A stretch of DNA of 64,000 nucleotides from Rhizobium skierniewicense (GCF_014196515.1 NZ_JACIDV010000005.1:248001-312000); one strand, 5' to 3'; counted from the first letter of the stretch, positions 19,653 to 30,100 are shown. A program made the numbers and translations. Notes: generated from the sequence alone by a model not told the origin.

Positions 19653-21506
19653 TCACTCGCGCCTGTCGGCAATGTATCCGCCAGTCTGCCTGCGCCACAG
19701 CTGGGCATAAAGTCCGCCTTGTTCGAGAAGAGCCGCCGGTGCGCCCTCCTCCACGATCTGCCCTTTGTCGAGCACGATGATCCGGTTCATCCGCGAGATG
19801 GTCGAAAGGCGGTGGGCGATGGCGATCACCGTTTTGCCCGCCATCAGCACATCGAGCTTATCCTGAATGGCGGCTTCCGATTCACTGTCGAGCGCAGACG
19901 TCGCCTCATCCAGAATGAGGATCGGCGCGTCCTTCAAAAGCACGCGCGCAATGGCCACACGCTGGCGCTGGCCACCCGAAAGCTTGACGCCCCGGTCACC
20001 AACAAAGGCCTCGTAGCCACGGCGCCCTTCGCTGTCGGTCAAATCGGCGATAAATCCTTCCGCCTGTGCTGCCCGCGCTGCCGCCTCGATCGCCTCGAAC
20101 GAGGCGTCCGGCTTGCCATAGTGAATATTGTCGCCAACCGACCGGTGCAGCAGCGACACATCCTGTGAGATGACACCAATATTTTCGCGGAGGCTACCTT
20201 GCGTCACGGAGCGGATGCTCTGGCCATCAATCAGAATGTCACCGGCATTCACGTCGTAAAACCGTAACAACAGGTTGACCAGAGTTGTCTTGCCAGCACC
20301 GGAAAGACCCACAAGACCGACCTTTTCACCGGCCCCGACCGTCAAGGTCAAATTATCGATCACCGTCTTGTCGGGGCGATAACTGAAATGGACCTTATCG
20401 AAGCAAATCTCGCCTCGCTGCACACGGAGCGGCTGTGCATCCTTCGCATCGATAACGGTCGGTGGCGTCGTCATCACCGGCATCGCGTCACGAATGGTGC
20501 CAATTGCCTGAAAGATTTGCTGTCCCATATCGAGGAAGGCACGGGCATTTCCAGAAAGCCGCTGGGTGAGATAGATGGAGCCTGCAAACTGGCCGGTGGT
20601 GACAAAGCCGTCGACCATGCCCCAGAACCCGATGGCCAGCATGGCGATCCAGAGACAGACACTGAGAAGAAGGACGTTGGACCGTGTGGTCAGATAGACC
20701 CGCCGCTCCTTGTGCTGGGTTTCGATGACATTGCCAAACACCTTGCGCAACATTCCCGCTTCACTGTCTTCAGCCGCGAATTGCTTGACCATCTGTATGT
20801 TGCCGTAGAGATCGGTCATCGAGCCCACCAGAAGGCTACGCTGCTTGGCCGAGCGCCGACTCAGTTCTGAAAATTTCGGAACGGCGCGAACGGCAATCAC
20901 AATGCTGAAGATGATCCAGATGAGGACAGGCACCGCCAGCGGCCATGCAACGCTACCAAGCAAGAAAAGCGAACCGATGAATTGCATCAGGAAAAACGGG
21001 ATGGAGTAGAAGCCCACCACAACCTGTTGCTGCACAGCCGAGGCGACCTGCGACAGACGTGAGGCAACCTGCCCGGCAAACAGGTCATGAAAAAAGCGCA
21101 TATCCTGACGCTCAACCGACTTGTGCCCTTGCCATTGGATTGCTGCGGGCATGCCGACCCCAAGTGCTTGCGACGACAGCGTATTGGTCAGGAATGCGAG
21201 GACCGGCTGCACGGGAAACAGCAGGAAAACCATGATCGCCAAAAGCGGCCACTCATTGTCCAGAAATGGTCTCGCACCCTGCGCCGTCACGCCATCCACG
21301 ATGCTCGAAAAGCTCCAGATCAGAAAAAGGTTGGTCGCCTCCATCAACATCGCGAACAGCGAGACCGCAATCAGCACCCCACGAAACATCCGCACGAAAT
21401 GCATCAAAAGATGAAACGGCCCCTGCGAAGGTAGTGGCGTATAGGGAATATCAAGCGGACGGATCAACCCTTCGAACGGGCGATAGACGAAGTCTGAAAA
21501 AGCCAT
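19653..21506 (-). CDS. ABC exporter, fused permease and ATPase
   Basis: A 617-residue half-transporter of the MsbA/LmrA type: six membrane helices in the first 340 residues, then an ATPase domain with Walker A GLSGAGKTTL (near 400), signature LSGGQRQRVAIAR (near 505) and Walker [13 protein letters not shown] (near 530), plus the H-loop IAHRLST. It should act as a homodimer exporting lipids, peptides or drugs; the substrate cannot be told. No accessory membrane-fusion gene is adjacent. Confidence 0.9.
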   Translation of the reverse strand: MAFSDFVYRPFEGLIRPLDIPYTPLPSQGPFHLLMHFVRMFRGVLIAVSLFAMLMEATNLFLIWSFSSIVDGVTAQGARPFLDNEWPLLAIMVFLLFPVQPVLAFLTNTLSSQALGVGMPAAIQWQGHKSVERQDMRFFHDLFAGQVASRLSQVASAVQQQVVVGFYSIPFFLMQFIGSLFLLGSVAWPLAVPVLIWIIFSIVIAVRAVPKFSELSRRSAKQRSLLVGSMTDLYGNIQMVKQFAAEDSEAGMLRKVFGNVIETQHKERRVYLTTRSNVLLLSVCLWIAMLAIGFWGMVDGFVTTGQFAGSIYLTQRLSGNARAFLDMGQQIFQAIGTIRDAMPVMTTPPTVIDAKDAQPLRVQRGEICFDKVHFSYRPDKTVIDNLTLTVGAGEKVGLVGLSGAGKTTLVNLLLRFYDVNAGDILIDGQSIRSVTQGSLRENIGVISQDVSLLHRSVGDNIHYGKPDASFEAIEAAARAAQAEGFIADLTDSEGRRGYEAFVGDRGVKLSGGQRQRVAIARVLLKDAPILILDEATSALDSESEAAIQDKLDVLMAGKTVIAIAHRLSTISRMNRIIVLDKGQIVEEGAPAALLEQGGLYAQLWRRQTGGYIADRRE

Positions 21507-21701
21507 GGTACCCGACAGAAAAACTGAAAAGGAAAGGCGACAGCATCGAGAATCGCCAGGATTTAACCATGGATTGCTTCCCCAGACAAAATTTTATCTG
21601 AGATTGCACGACATAATGGAAACTTGCAGAGATCACACCGCACGACGAAGGGGTGAAAGACAGAAGCCTTTCACGATCCCGATCAACAAGGTCGAAAAGG
21701 A

Positions 21702-21926
21702 TTAGCTGAGCAGGACGAAACCGGCCGCTGTCAGAATGACGAATACGAGAAGCCCGCCGAAAAAGCCGCCAGTCGTGAAGAAGCCCACGGCCATGGCGAG
21801 CATGAGGACACACACCATCATCGTGCCGTATTTCGAGGCAGCCAGAAAACCGTTATAGGTCTTTTCGTGCTCGGAATAGTTCATCGGCGCGCCCACTTCG
21901 AGTGGACCATTGTGATGCTCGCTCAT
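21702..21926 (-). CDS. aa3-type cytochrome c oxidase subunit IV
   Basis: A 74-residue protein with an N-terminal polar segment containing MNYSEHEKTYNGFLAASKYGTM and one or two helices (VCVLMLAMAVGFF, GLLVFVILTAAGFVLL). This matches the small alphaproteobacterial subunit IV (COX4_pro_2 type) of the aa3 oxidase. The other oxidase subunits are not in the window, so the gene is solitary, as is common in rhizobia. GGGGAAAT lies about 7 nt before the ATG. Confidence 0.85.
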   Translation of the reverse strand: MSEHHNGPLEVGAPMNYSEHEKTYNGFLAASKYGTMMVCVLMLAMAVGFFTTGGFFGGLLVFVILTAAGFVLLS

Positions 21927-22391
21927 GCCATTTCCCCTTCAATCATACGATGCTGAACGCCTCGTGCCCCGCCACAAGGGCAGCCTCACCGTGGCGCTAA
22001 GAACATCGAACCAACTCCACCACCAGACGTAACATGAAGTTTGCAAAACACGCAATCCACTCACCCCACAAGGTTCAAAGATATCGGAAACCCTTGTGAG
22101 CAACACCAGCACGAAAAATCCGATCGTTAGACCAATAGACAATGACTGGATGCTGTAAAACTCTGCCGCGCCATGGTGTCCCAGCCAAAAGCAGTGCAAC
22201 ATGCTAATAATTGATGTACCACCAAAATAGCATTCAGCAGTGTGGGTGTGATGCGATGCGGTTGCATTTGGCAAAATGCGCTCTAAGAGAAAAAAGGCTT
22301 TGATCGAGCCATTTCATGAAGATGCAAAACAAGAGGGTGGACGGCTAAACGTCGATTGAACGACGAGCCGCAAGCATAAGGAGGAGGGGAA
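21927..22391. other. 465-bp intergenic region before the TRAP genes
   Basis: No gene I can support. A minus-strand open stretch (21939-22274) encodes a hydrophobic segment (SLSIGLTIGFFVLVLL), but it has no ribosome site and an odd Trp-rich composition; it may be a decayed small membrane protein. The region is more AT-rich than its surroundings and ends with the strong AAGGAGGAGGGG ribosome site of the TRAP small permease. Confidence 0.5.
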
Positions 22392-22952
22392 ATGAAATTT
22401 TTACTCGTGCTCAGCGCGACCGTAGACAAAGTTACGGAAGCCATCGGGAAATCTGTTTCATGGTTGTTGCTGGCCGCAATCTTGATCAGCGCCACCAACG
22501 CCGTGGTTCGCAAGGCTTTCAATGTGTCGTCAAACGCCTGGCTTGAAATCCAGTGGTATCTCTATGGTACCGTTTTCATGATGGCCGCAGCCTATGCATT
22601 GCTGAAAAACGAGCATGTTCGCATCGACGTTCTCTCGGCAAACTGGTCGAAACGCACGCGCGATCTTGTCGATCTGGTGTTGCACATCCTGTTCCTCGTC
22701 CCGTTTGCAGCCTTGATGACCTATCTGGCCTGGCCATGGTTCTGGTCGTCTTTTCTATCAGCAGAAGTCTCGTCCAATGCCGGCGGCCTGCCCATCTGGC
22801 CAGCCAAACTTGTCGTGCTGCTCGGCTTCGGACTTCTCCTCATCCAGGCATTCTCGGAGATCATCAAGCGATATGCGGTGCTGACCGGGCGGATCCAGGA
22901 CCCGCGAGAGATAGAGGATAGCAGCGGCAAACCAGAAACAGCGGGGAACTGA
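22392..22952 (+). CDS. dctQ: TRAP transporter small permease (DctQ type)
   Basis: A 186-residue membrane protein with four helices, the usual size for the TRAP Q subunit. It carries the family region SNAWLEIQWYLYGTVFMMAAAYALLKNEHVRID. TRAP transporters use a sodium gradient and a periplasmic binding protein to import organic acids. It starts after a near-consensus ribosome site and its stop is 1 nt before the large permease ATG, so the two are coupled. Confidence 0.92.
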   Translation: MKFLLVLSATVDKVTEAIGKSVSWLLLAAILISATNAVVRKAFNVSSNAWLEIQWYLYGTVFMMAAAYALLKNEHVRIDVLSANWSKRTRDLVDLVLHILFLVPFAALMTYLAWPWFWSSFLSAEVSSNAGGLPIWPAKLVVLLGFGLLLIQAFSEIIKRYAVLTGRIQDPREIEDSSGKPETAGN

Positions 22953-22953
22953 C

Positions 22954-24735
22954 ATGATCGATTTTATCGCTCACAACCTGCCACTGGTCATGTTCAGCAG
23001 CGTCATGCTGATGTTGCTGCTCGGTTATCCCGTTGCTTTTACCCTGGCCGCCGGTGGATTGATCTACTTCGCCATCGGTGTGGAGCTCTCCTGGATTTCA
23101 CCTGAAATCAGATTGTTCTGGCCCCTGCTGCAATCCCACCCGGAACGCATTTACGGCATCATGTACAATGATACCCTACTGTCGATCCCGTTCTTCACCT
23201 TTATGGGCATCATTCTGGAACGGTCACGCATGGCGGAAGACCTGCTTGACACGATAGGGCAGCTGTTCGGCCCAATCCGGGGCGGCCTTGCCTATGCCGT
23301 CATCCTAGTGGGCGCGCTGCTGGGTGCAACGACGGGCGTGGTTGCCGCGTCCGTCATGGCAATGGGCCTGATTTCGCTGCCGATCATGATGCGCTATGGC
23401 TACAATCGGCCTCTGGTTGCCGGCACGATTGCCGCCTCCGGTACACTGGCGCAGATCGTGCCACCTTCGCTGGTCCTGATCGTGATGGCTGACCAGCTCG
23501 GTCGCTCGGTGGGGGATATGTATGTCGGCGCGCTCTATCCGGCACTGCTGATCATTGCCTCCTACTGCCTGTATATCTTCGCCGTTTCAATGTTCCGTCC
23601 CGCCATGGTTCCCGCTCTTCCCATCGAAGCGCGCACACTCGGAAACGGGGTAACATCGCTGATCGTCATGATCGCCTCTGCCTGCGCCCTGTATTTTCTG
23701 GGAATGCATGTGCTGTTTGCGGGAATTTCCAGCCCCGAATGGCAACTGGTGGCAGCGCTCGCCTTTGCGGTCTTTGTCGTCTATGGCTTGGCCCTTGCCA
23801 ACAATGTCTACAAGCTGAACATCATCTCAAGACTGGCGGAACAGGTCATTATCGTCCTCGTACCGCCACTTGCACTGATTTTTCTGGTCCTCGGCACCAT
23901 TTTCCTCGGCATCGCAACCCCCACGGAAGGCGGTGCCATGGGCGCCACCGGTGCGCTGTTGCTTGCCCTGGCCAAAAGACGGCTGTCGATCGGCATCATC
24001 AAAAACGCTCTGGATGCAACGACGAAACTGTCCGCTTTCGTCATGATGATCCTCATCGGCGCACGCGTCTTCGGCCTGACATTCTACGGCATCAACGGCA
24101 ATGTCTGGATCGAGGAACTGCTTCTGGCACTGCCGGGCGGCGAATATGGTTTTCTGATCGCCGTCACCATCATCATTTTCATTCTGGGCTGCTTTCTCGA
24201 TTTCTTCGAGATCGCCTTCATCATGGTGCCGCTGCTGGCACCTGTCGCAGAAAAGCTCGGAATCGATCTCGTCTGGTTCGGTATTATTCTCGGCATAAAT
24301 CTCCAGACATCGTTCCTGACGCCGCCGTTCGGGTTCTCGCTGTTTTTCCTGCGCTCGATCGCTCCCAAATCGCCTTGGGTCGACAAGGTCACCAAAAGGA
24401 CCATGCCGGGTGTCAGGACCATGGAAATATACAAGGGTGTTTTCCCCTATATCGTCATCCAGTTCATGATGATCATGGTGGTGATCTTCTTCCCCGGACT
24501 GGTCATGCACTACAAGACCGACAATCCGACAGCGGATCCGACCACGATCAAACTGGACATACCTGACAGTTTCGGCACGGGTGGTGGGCTTTCACTGCCA
24601 CCGCTTGGAGGCGGCAATGGCACCCAGTTGCAGAACGGCCTTGGCTTGCCACCGCTGAACTTCGGAGGGCCGCAACCAACCCAGCCTGCTCCAGCCGCGC
24701 CCAATCTCAACGAGCCACCAAAGATCGGCCCGTAA
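22954..24735 (+). CDS. dctM: TRAP transporter large permease (DctM type)
   Basis: A 593-residue membrane protein with 12 or more helices. It is longer than the usual 430 residues and fits the extended subgroup annotated as mannitol/chloroaromatic TRAP permeases. Core motifs include GALLGATTGVVAASVMAMG and TPTEGGAMGATGALLLA. The last 55 or so residues form a Gly/Pro/Asn-rich low-complexity tail (LSLPPLGGGNGTQ, GGPQPTQPAPAAPN) outside the membrane domain, which is not typical. A terminator hairpin follows about 100 nt downstream. Confidence 0.92.
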   Translation: MIDFIAHNLPLVMFSSVMLMLLLGYPVAFTLAAGGLIYFAIGVELSWISPEIRLFWPLLQSHPERIYGIMYNDTLLSIPFFTFMGIILERSRMAEDLLDTIGQLFGPIRGGLAYAVILVGALLGATTGVVAASVMAMGLISLPIMMRYGYNRPLVAGTIAASGTLAQIVPPSLVLIVMADQLGRSVGDMYVGALYPALLIIASYCLYIFAVSMFRPAMVPALPIEARTLGNGVTSLIVMIASACALYFLGMHVLFAGISSPEWQLVAALAFAVFVVYGLALANNVYKLNIISRLAEQVIIVLVPPLALIFLVLGTIFLGIATPTEGGAMGATGALLLALAKRRLSIGIIKNALDATTKLSAFVMMILIGARVFGLTFYGINGNVWIEELLLALPGGEYGFLIAVTIIIFILGCFLDFFEIAFIMVPLLAPVAEKLGIDLVWFGIILGINLQTSFLTPPFGFSLFFLRSIAPKSPWVDKVTKRTMPGVRTMEIYKGVFPYIVIQFMMIMVVIFFPGLVMHYKTDNPTADPTTIKLDIPDSFGTGGGLSLPPLGGGNGTQLQNGLGLPPLNFGGPQPTQPAPAAPNLNEPPKIGP

Positions 24736-24835
24736 GGCAGAACACTTGTTACGTGTGTTAAAACAGATTATACTGGTGAAGTGGAAGGCAGAGCGCTAAC
24801 TCTACCTTCCGGTTTACTACCTGCTTAGAAATGTT

Positions 24836-24871
24836 AGCCGGACAGCTATTGACCAGCCTGTCCGGCTTTTT
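24836..24871 (+). terminator. terminator after the TRAP permease genes
   Basis: A 10-bp perfect stem AGCCGGACAG/CTGTCCGGCT with a 12-nt loop, followed by TTTTTC. A second hairpin, GGAAGG-AGAG paired with CTCT-CCTTCC at 24783-24811, lies just upstream. Confidence 0.8.
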
Positions 24872-25069
24872 CTAAACAATAGCGTAATGCTCAGCGGCTT
24901 TCGCATCGCATCACCTCCACAGTTGAACAGCAAGGCCGTTGCCAAGGTCGGCGGGGCCTGTCTCCGCCGATACTCCGTCTGGCCCCGGAGTGTGCTGCTT
25001 TAGCGCTCAACCATTGCGATCATAGGGTTGAGGATGTATTTGTCGAGTGCCGACAACCATTCGGCGCAA

Positions 25070-25099
25070 AATAAAACCCGGATCTTTCGATCCGGGTTT
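25070..25099 (-). terminator. terminator after the TRAP binding-protein gene
   Basis: An 11-bp perfect stem AAACCCGGATC/GATCCGGGTTT with a 4-nt loop, flanked by A/T runs on both sides. On the minus strand it lies about 30 nt after the binding-protein stop. Between this and the plus-strand terminator (24872-25069) I see no gene. Confidence 0.8.
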
Positions 25100-25127
25100 G
25101 CGATTTTTGCCCAACCCATAACGACGT

Positions 25128-26285
<1,158 letters not shown>

Positions 26286-26459
26286 CTATCAGGCCTGTCG
26301 CAAGCAAAGCACGGGTCTGAGATGCTGACAAGCATATCGCTCAAGAATAAGTCCTTCCTAATACTTTAGAATAAAGAGATAAGCGAAAACAGCGGGCGTA
26401 AAGCTTGACGAATGCCCCCTTACGACGTCACACTGCATGACATTGACATCGGAGCCATC

Positions 26460-27275
26460 ATGTCCAGACCCATCATCGCCATTCCCGCGGATATCAGGTT
26501 TCTTGCTGGTGCGGAATGGCACGCAGCCCAGACGCAGTATCTGTCCGCTGCGCTCAACGTGGCCGGTGTCATGTCCTTCATCATCCCTGCACTCGAAGAG
26601 GGCAATGATGTCGACGCCATTCTGGACCGCGTCGATGGCCTGCTCGTTTCCGGCTCCGCGACCAACGTGCACCCCTCGCTGTATGGCGCAGAAGCCAAGG
26701 ACAGCGACGGCCCGTTCGATCACGCGCGCGATGCGACCAGCCTGCCGCTCATCCGCCGCGCCATCGAACGCGGCATTCCGATGCTCGCCATCTGCCGTGG
26801 CATTCAGGAATTGAACGTGGCGCTGGGCGGCACGCTCGCCAGCGAAATTCAGGAACAACCCGGCAACTGGGACCACCGCAAACCCGAAGATGTCGACCGT
26901 GACAAGGCCTTTGCCATCCGCCAGCCGGTCTTCATCCGCCAGGGATCGTGCATCGCCCAGCATCTGGGTATGGCAGGCGAAGTCCAGATCAACTCACTCC
27001 ACCGCCAGGCCATCGCGCAGACGGCACCATCACTTCGGGTGGAAGCAACGGCTGAGGATGGCACCATCGAAGCCGTCTCCGTCATCGACGCGAAAGGCTT
27101 CGCTGTCGGCGTACAGTGGCACCCGGAATATTGGGCGCAGACCGACGCGCCATCCCGGGCGCTGTTTGAGGCGTTCGGACGAGCCGTTAGGAAATATCAG
27201 GCAGGCAAGATCGAATCCAAGTTCGCGGCGTTCAGCTCTCCCCGTGTGGGAGAGAAGGTGTTTTCCGTATCTTAA
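26460..27275 (+). CDS. gamma-glutamyl-gamma-aminobutyrate hydrolase-like class I glutamine amidotransferase
   Basis: A 271-residue protein of the PuuD family, which removes glutamate from gamma-glutamyl-GABA in putrescine breakdown; related enzymes act on other gamma-glutamyl amides. The triad is visible: Cys112 in AICRGIQELN, His221 and Glu223 in VQWHPEY. ATG at 26460 has GGAG 5 nt upstream; an in-frame ATG at 26412 would add 16 residues. The last codons (from about FSSPRVGEKVF) are read from the left arm of a palindromic repeat, so the natural C terminus may have been replaced by repeat sequence. Confidence 0.85.
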   Translation: MSRPIIAIPADIRFLAGAEWHAAQTQYLSAALNVAGVMSFIIPALEEGNDVDAILDRVDGLLVSGSATNVHPSLYGAEAKDSDGPFDHARDATSLPLIRRAIERGIPMLAICRGIQELNVALGGTLASEIQEQPGNWDHRKPEDVDRDKAFAIRQPVFIRQGSCIAQHLGMAGEVQINSLHRQAIAQTAPSLRVEATAEDGTIEAVSVIDAKGFAVGVQWHPEYWAQTDAPSRALFEAFGRAVRKYQAGKIESKFAAFSSPRVGEKVFSVS

Positions 27276-27404
27276 GCTTGCTGACGTGTCAGAAATCGCA
27301 AGTGAGGGGTGTGCAGCACCCTTCACCCACGTCTGTCCTGAAAAATCCCTGACTTAGCCTGAGCTCAGATCACGATGTTCGTCCTCTCCCACAAGGGGAG
27401 AGCT
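27234..27404. repeat. 171-bp palindromic element overlapping a gene end (family A-like)
   Basis: Inverted 21-bp ends: AGCTCTCCCC-GTGTGGGAGAG at 27234-27254 and its complement at 27384-27404, with one mismatch. The interior holds a GGGTG/CACCC hairpin. The length is close to the 177-178 bp of the copies at 4069 and 58830, and the arms share the CTCCCC/GGGGAG core. The left arm codes for the last residues of the amidotransferase gene, and the right arm lies just past the stop of the convergent dehydrogenase. Confidence 0.75.
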
Positions 27405-27414
27405 CATCACCCCC

Positions 27415-28377
27415 TCACCCCTTGACAGGGGTTTCCGGCACCGGGGTCACCACCTTGCCGCTGGTCACCCACCCCAGCACATTCTCCGCCACCAGATCGG
27501 CCATGGCATTGCGCGTCGGCACGGACGCCGATGCCACATGCGGCAGCAACGTCACATTCGGCAGAGAGAGGAAGCCCTCCGGCACCTTCGGCTCCTCGTA
27601 GAACACGTCGAGACCAGCAGCCCCCAGCGTGCCGTCCTGAAGTGCCGTCAGCAGCGCGTCTTCGTCCACGCTGGAACCGCGACCCACATTGATGAACACT
27701 CCGTTCGAACCGAGTGCGGCGAGGATGTCGGCATTGATGGCCTTGTGCGTTGCTGGCGTGCCGGGCACGATGCAGATGAGGATATCGACAGCCTCGGCCA
27801 TCTCCTTCAGCGAGCCGTAATAGGTGTAGGAAAGCTCGTCGCGCTTGCTGCGGGTGTGATAGCCGATCTCAAGCTTGAACGGCTCCAGCCGCTTGGCGAT
27901 TTCCTGGCCGATGCGGCCCATGCCGAACAGGCCGACCTTGCGGCCGCGCAGCGAAAACGGTGAAAGCGCAAACGGCCCTTCGGCCACCCATTTGCCATCA
28001 CGGAGATGCTTTTCCGCCTGATAGAGGCGCCGGACGGTGCTGATCAGCAGGGCAATCGTCGTATCGGCCACCTCGTCGTTCAAAACGTCGGGCGTATTGG
28101 TGACGATGATGCCGCGAGAGGCGGCATGCTTCACGTCCACCCCATCATAGCCGACGCCGAAATTGGCGATTACCTTCAGATTGGGCAGCCCGTCCATCCA
28201 TTTGGCATTAAAGCCACCGGCAACCGCAACGGCCGTCACGCGCTGCGCATCCACAGCAGAAAGGGTCGGCTCTGGTCCCGCCGGTGCCTTGATGACCTCC
28301 ACCTTGCCCTCGAAGCGCTCGAGAACGCGAGGATGGATTTTTCCCGGAACGAGAACCACGGCTTTGCTGTCTGACAT
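27415..28377 (-). CDS. D-isomer-specific 2-hydroxyacid dehydrogenase (GhrB-like)
   Basis: A 320-residue NAD(P)-dependent dehydrogenase that reduces 2-keto acids such as glyoxylate, hydroxypyruvate or 2-ketogluconate. The Rossmann motif GLFGMGRIGQEIAKRL is central. Catalytic Arg lies in NVGRGSSVDEDAL, Glu in DVFYEEPKVP and His in LLPHVASAS. ATG at 28377 is preceded by AGGAGG; a longer start at 28428 is unlikely. It lies 69 nt after a LacI-family regulator on the same strand, which may control it. The exact substrate is not determined by sequence. Confidence 0.88.
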   Translation of the reverse strand: MSDSKAVVLVPGKIHPRVLERFEGKVEVIKAPAGPEPTLSAVDAQRVTAVAVAGGFNAKWMDGLPNLKVIANFGVGYDGVDVKHAASRGIIVTNTPDVLNDEVADTTIALLISTVRRLYQAEKHLRDGKWVAEGPFALSPFSLRGRKVGLFGMGRIGQEIAKRLEPFKLEIGYHTRSKRDELSYTYYGSLKEMAEAVDILICIVPGTPATHKAINADILAALGSNGVFINVGRGSSVDEDALLTALQDGTLGAAGLDVFYEEPKVPEGFLSLPNVTLLPHVASASVPTRNAMADLVAENVLGWVTSGKVVTPVPETPVKG

Positions 28378-28446
28378 GCTTTTATATCCTCCTACGATGC
28401 ATGAGGCCAAGCTAGCCGATAGGCTCACAAAGCGGAACCCAAAAAG

Positions 28447-29469
28447 CTACGTGCGCGGAACGCAGGGACTGGTGGACTGACGAATGCGCATTTCCGGCTT
28501 GATGAGGTGGATACCGTCAGGCTCATGGCTGCCCGCCAGCCGGTCCAGCAGCGCACGCGCCGCCAACCGCCCGACTTCCGCCTGACCGTTGGAAACGGTC
28601 GTCAGCGCCGGTGTCGCAATCGCTGCCTCTTCCAGATCGTCATAGCCGGTCACGGAAATATCCTTGCCCGGCACGAAGCCGGCGCGGGAGACACCGTTCA
28701 TCAGGCCGATGGCAACAAGGTCGTTCCAGCACACCGCAGCGGTCGGCTTTTGGGGCAGCGACAGAAAGTTCACCGCAGCCTCGAACCCACCCTGCTTGGA
28801 GCGTGCACCGGGAATGCGCAGGTTGGGGTCAACCTCGATGCCAGCCTTGCGCAGCGCATTGACATAGCCCTGATAGCGGTCACGACCGGTCGATGTCTGG
28901 TCGGTGCCGCCCACCATCGCAATGGTGCGGTGGCCAAGGCTGATCAGATGGTTGGTGGCCAGCGAGATGCCATAGCTGTCATCGCCCCTAAACGTCGGCA
29001 TATCCACCCCATCCATAGAGCGCGCCACCAGAATGGCGGGCATGCCGTTTTCCTCAGCCAGCGTCATGTCTTCCAGCGGCGTGCCGATGGCAGGCGACAT
29101 GATGATGCCGTCACTGCCCAGCTGCAGCAGCGTTTCGATAAAGGTGCGCTGCTTCTCGACGGAATCGTAATGGTTGGACAGGATGAAGGTCTGGCGACTG
29201 CGGTCCAGCTCGCTTTCGATCGCTTTGAGAATCTCCCCGTAGAACGGGTTCATCACATCGTGGAACACCACACCGATAATGCCGGAGCGTGAGGTGCGCA
29301 GGCTGGCAGCGCGGCGGTTGTAGATGTAACCCAGCGCCCTCGCCTGAATCTTGATCTTTTCGCGCGTATCGGCCGCCACCAGCGGACTGTCGCGCAATGC
29401 CAGCGAGATGGTCGCGGTTGATAGCCCAAGGCTTTCGGCAATGGTCGATAGTTTGATTTTTTGCGCCAC
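28447..29469 (-). CDS. LacI-family transcriptional regulator
   Basis: A 340-residue repressor. The N-terminal helix-turn-helix and hinge (KLSTIAESLGLSTATISLAL, then YIYNRRAASLR) are followed by a periplasmic-binding-protein-like sensor domain (GVVFHDVMNPFYGEIL, DLVAIGLMNGVSRAGFVPGKDISVTGYDD). It is transcribed toward, and probably with, the 2-hydroxyacid dehydrogenase, suggesting a sugar-acid ligand. A 26-bp inverted repeat at 29508-29533, 39 bp before the start, is a likely autoregulatory site. Confidence 0.9.
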   Translation of the reverse strand: MAQKIKLSTIAESLGLSTATISLALRDSPLVAADTREKIKIQARALGYIYNRRAASLRTSRSGIIGVVFHDVMNPFYGEILKAIESELDRSRQTFILSNHYDSVEKQRTFIETLLQLGSDGIIMSPAIGTPLEDMTLAEENGMPAILVARSMDGVDMPTFRGDDSYGISLATNHLISLGHRTIAMVGGTDQTSTGRDRYQGYVNALRKAGIEVDPNLRIPGARSKQGGFEAAVNFLSLPQKPTAAVCWNDLVAIGLMNGVSRAGFVPGKDISVTGYDDLEEAAIATPALTTVSNGQAEVGRLAARALLDRLAGSHEPDGIHLIKPEMRIRQSTSPCVPRT

Positions 29470-29507
29470 AGGTCCCTCCCACAGTCACGCAAGCCGCCTC
29501 CGCAGCC

Positions 29508-29533
29508 TTTAAATTGTGACTAAACAATTTAAA
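29508..29533. promoter_or_regulatory. inverted repeat upstream of the LacI-family gene
   Basis: A perfect 10-bp inverted repeat, TTTAAATTGT and ACAATTTAAA, separated by GACTAA, 39-64 bp before the LacI start codon. It would overlap a promoter there. Classic LacI operators have a central CG and less spacing, so it could also be the site of another regulator such as the nearby MarR protein. Confidence 0.5.
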
Positions 29534-29590
29534 CAAAGCGCGCAACGATTTTAAGAGGTTAAAGGCGATGGCAGAATGAAATTCAAAATT

Positions 29591-30100
29591 TTAATCGATT
29601 GATTCAAAGGATTGCAAATTGGCGTCGATGGTCCGCAGCAGCTTGACCACTGTTTTCACCTCCTTGGCGGACAATCCATCCACGGCGCGGGAGTTACAGT
29701 CGGCCAGAGACGTGTTGATGTGTTCGACGCTTTTCAGACCCGCCTCCGTCAGCTTTACCATCGTCAACCGCCCATCACCGTCGCCTGCGCTGCGCTCGAC
29801 AAAACCTTGTGCTTCCATCCGGCCGATCGTGCGTGTCATGGTCGGTGCCTTGACGCCAAGCTTCTGGGCAATCTGGCCCGGCGTCATGCTGCCTTCCTGC
29901 GCCAGCGCGAGGATCACCCCGTCCTGCCCTGCATAAAGACCGCTGGCGGAAAGGTTGTGGCTCAGCGCCGTGCGCATGGAGCGTGCGGCCTGCGTGATGG
30001 ACTGGGCCAGTTCTTCCGGGTTGAACGGGACGTCCTTCTTTTTGCCGGACTTGGCTTTCTTCTCGGACTTGTTCTTTTTGGCCAGCTTATCCTTGCTCAT
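29591..30100 (-). CDS. MarR-family transcriptional regulator
   Basis: A 169-residue regulator with an unusually long lysine-rich N-terminal tail (KLAKKNKSEKKAKSGKKKD) before the winged-helix domain: GLYAGQDGVILALAQEGSMT, then the recognition helix region VKAPTMTRTIGRME and the wing with DGDGRLT. The tail may add non-specific DNA binding. ATG at 30100 was chosen; a start at 30151 would extend it by 17 residues. It is divergent from the creatininase-family gene with 78 bp between, so it may control that gene. Confidence 0.85.
   Translation of the reverse strand: MSKDKLAKKNKSEKKAKSGKKKDVPFNPEELAQSITQAARSMRTALSHNLSASGLYAGQDGVILALAQEGSMTPGQIAQKLGVKAPTMTRTIGRMEAQGFVERSAGDGDGRLTMVKLTEAGLKSVEHINTSLADCNSRAVDGLSAKEVKTVVKLLRTIDANLQSFESID

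Noticed and set aside
21939..22274. A possible 111-residue membrane protein upstream of the oxidase subunit IV gene.
   Set aside because: No ribosome site, odd Trp/Cys content and no recognisable family; a decayed gene cannot be excluded.
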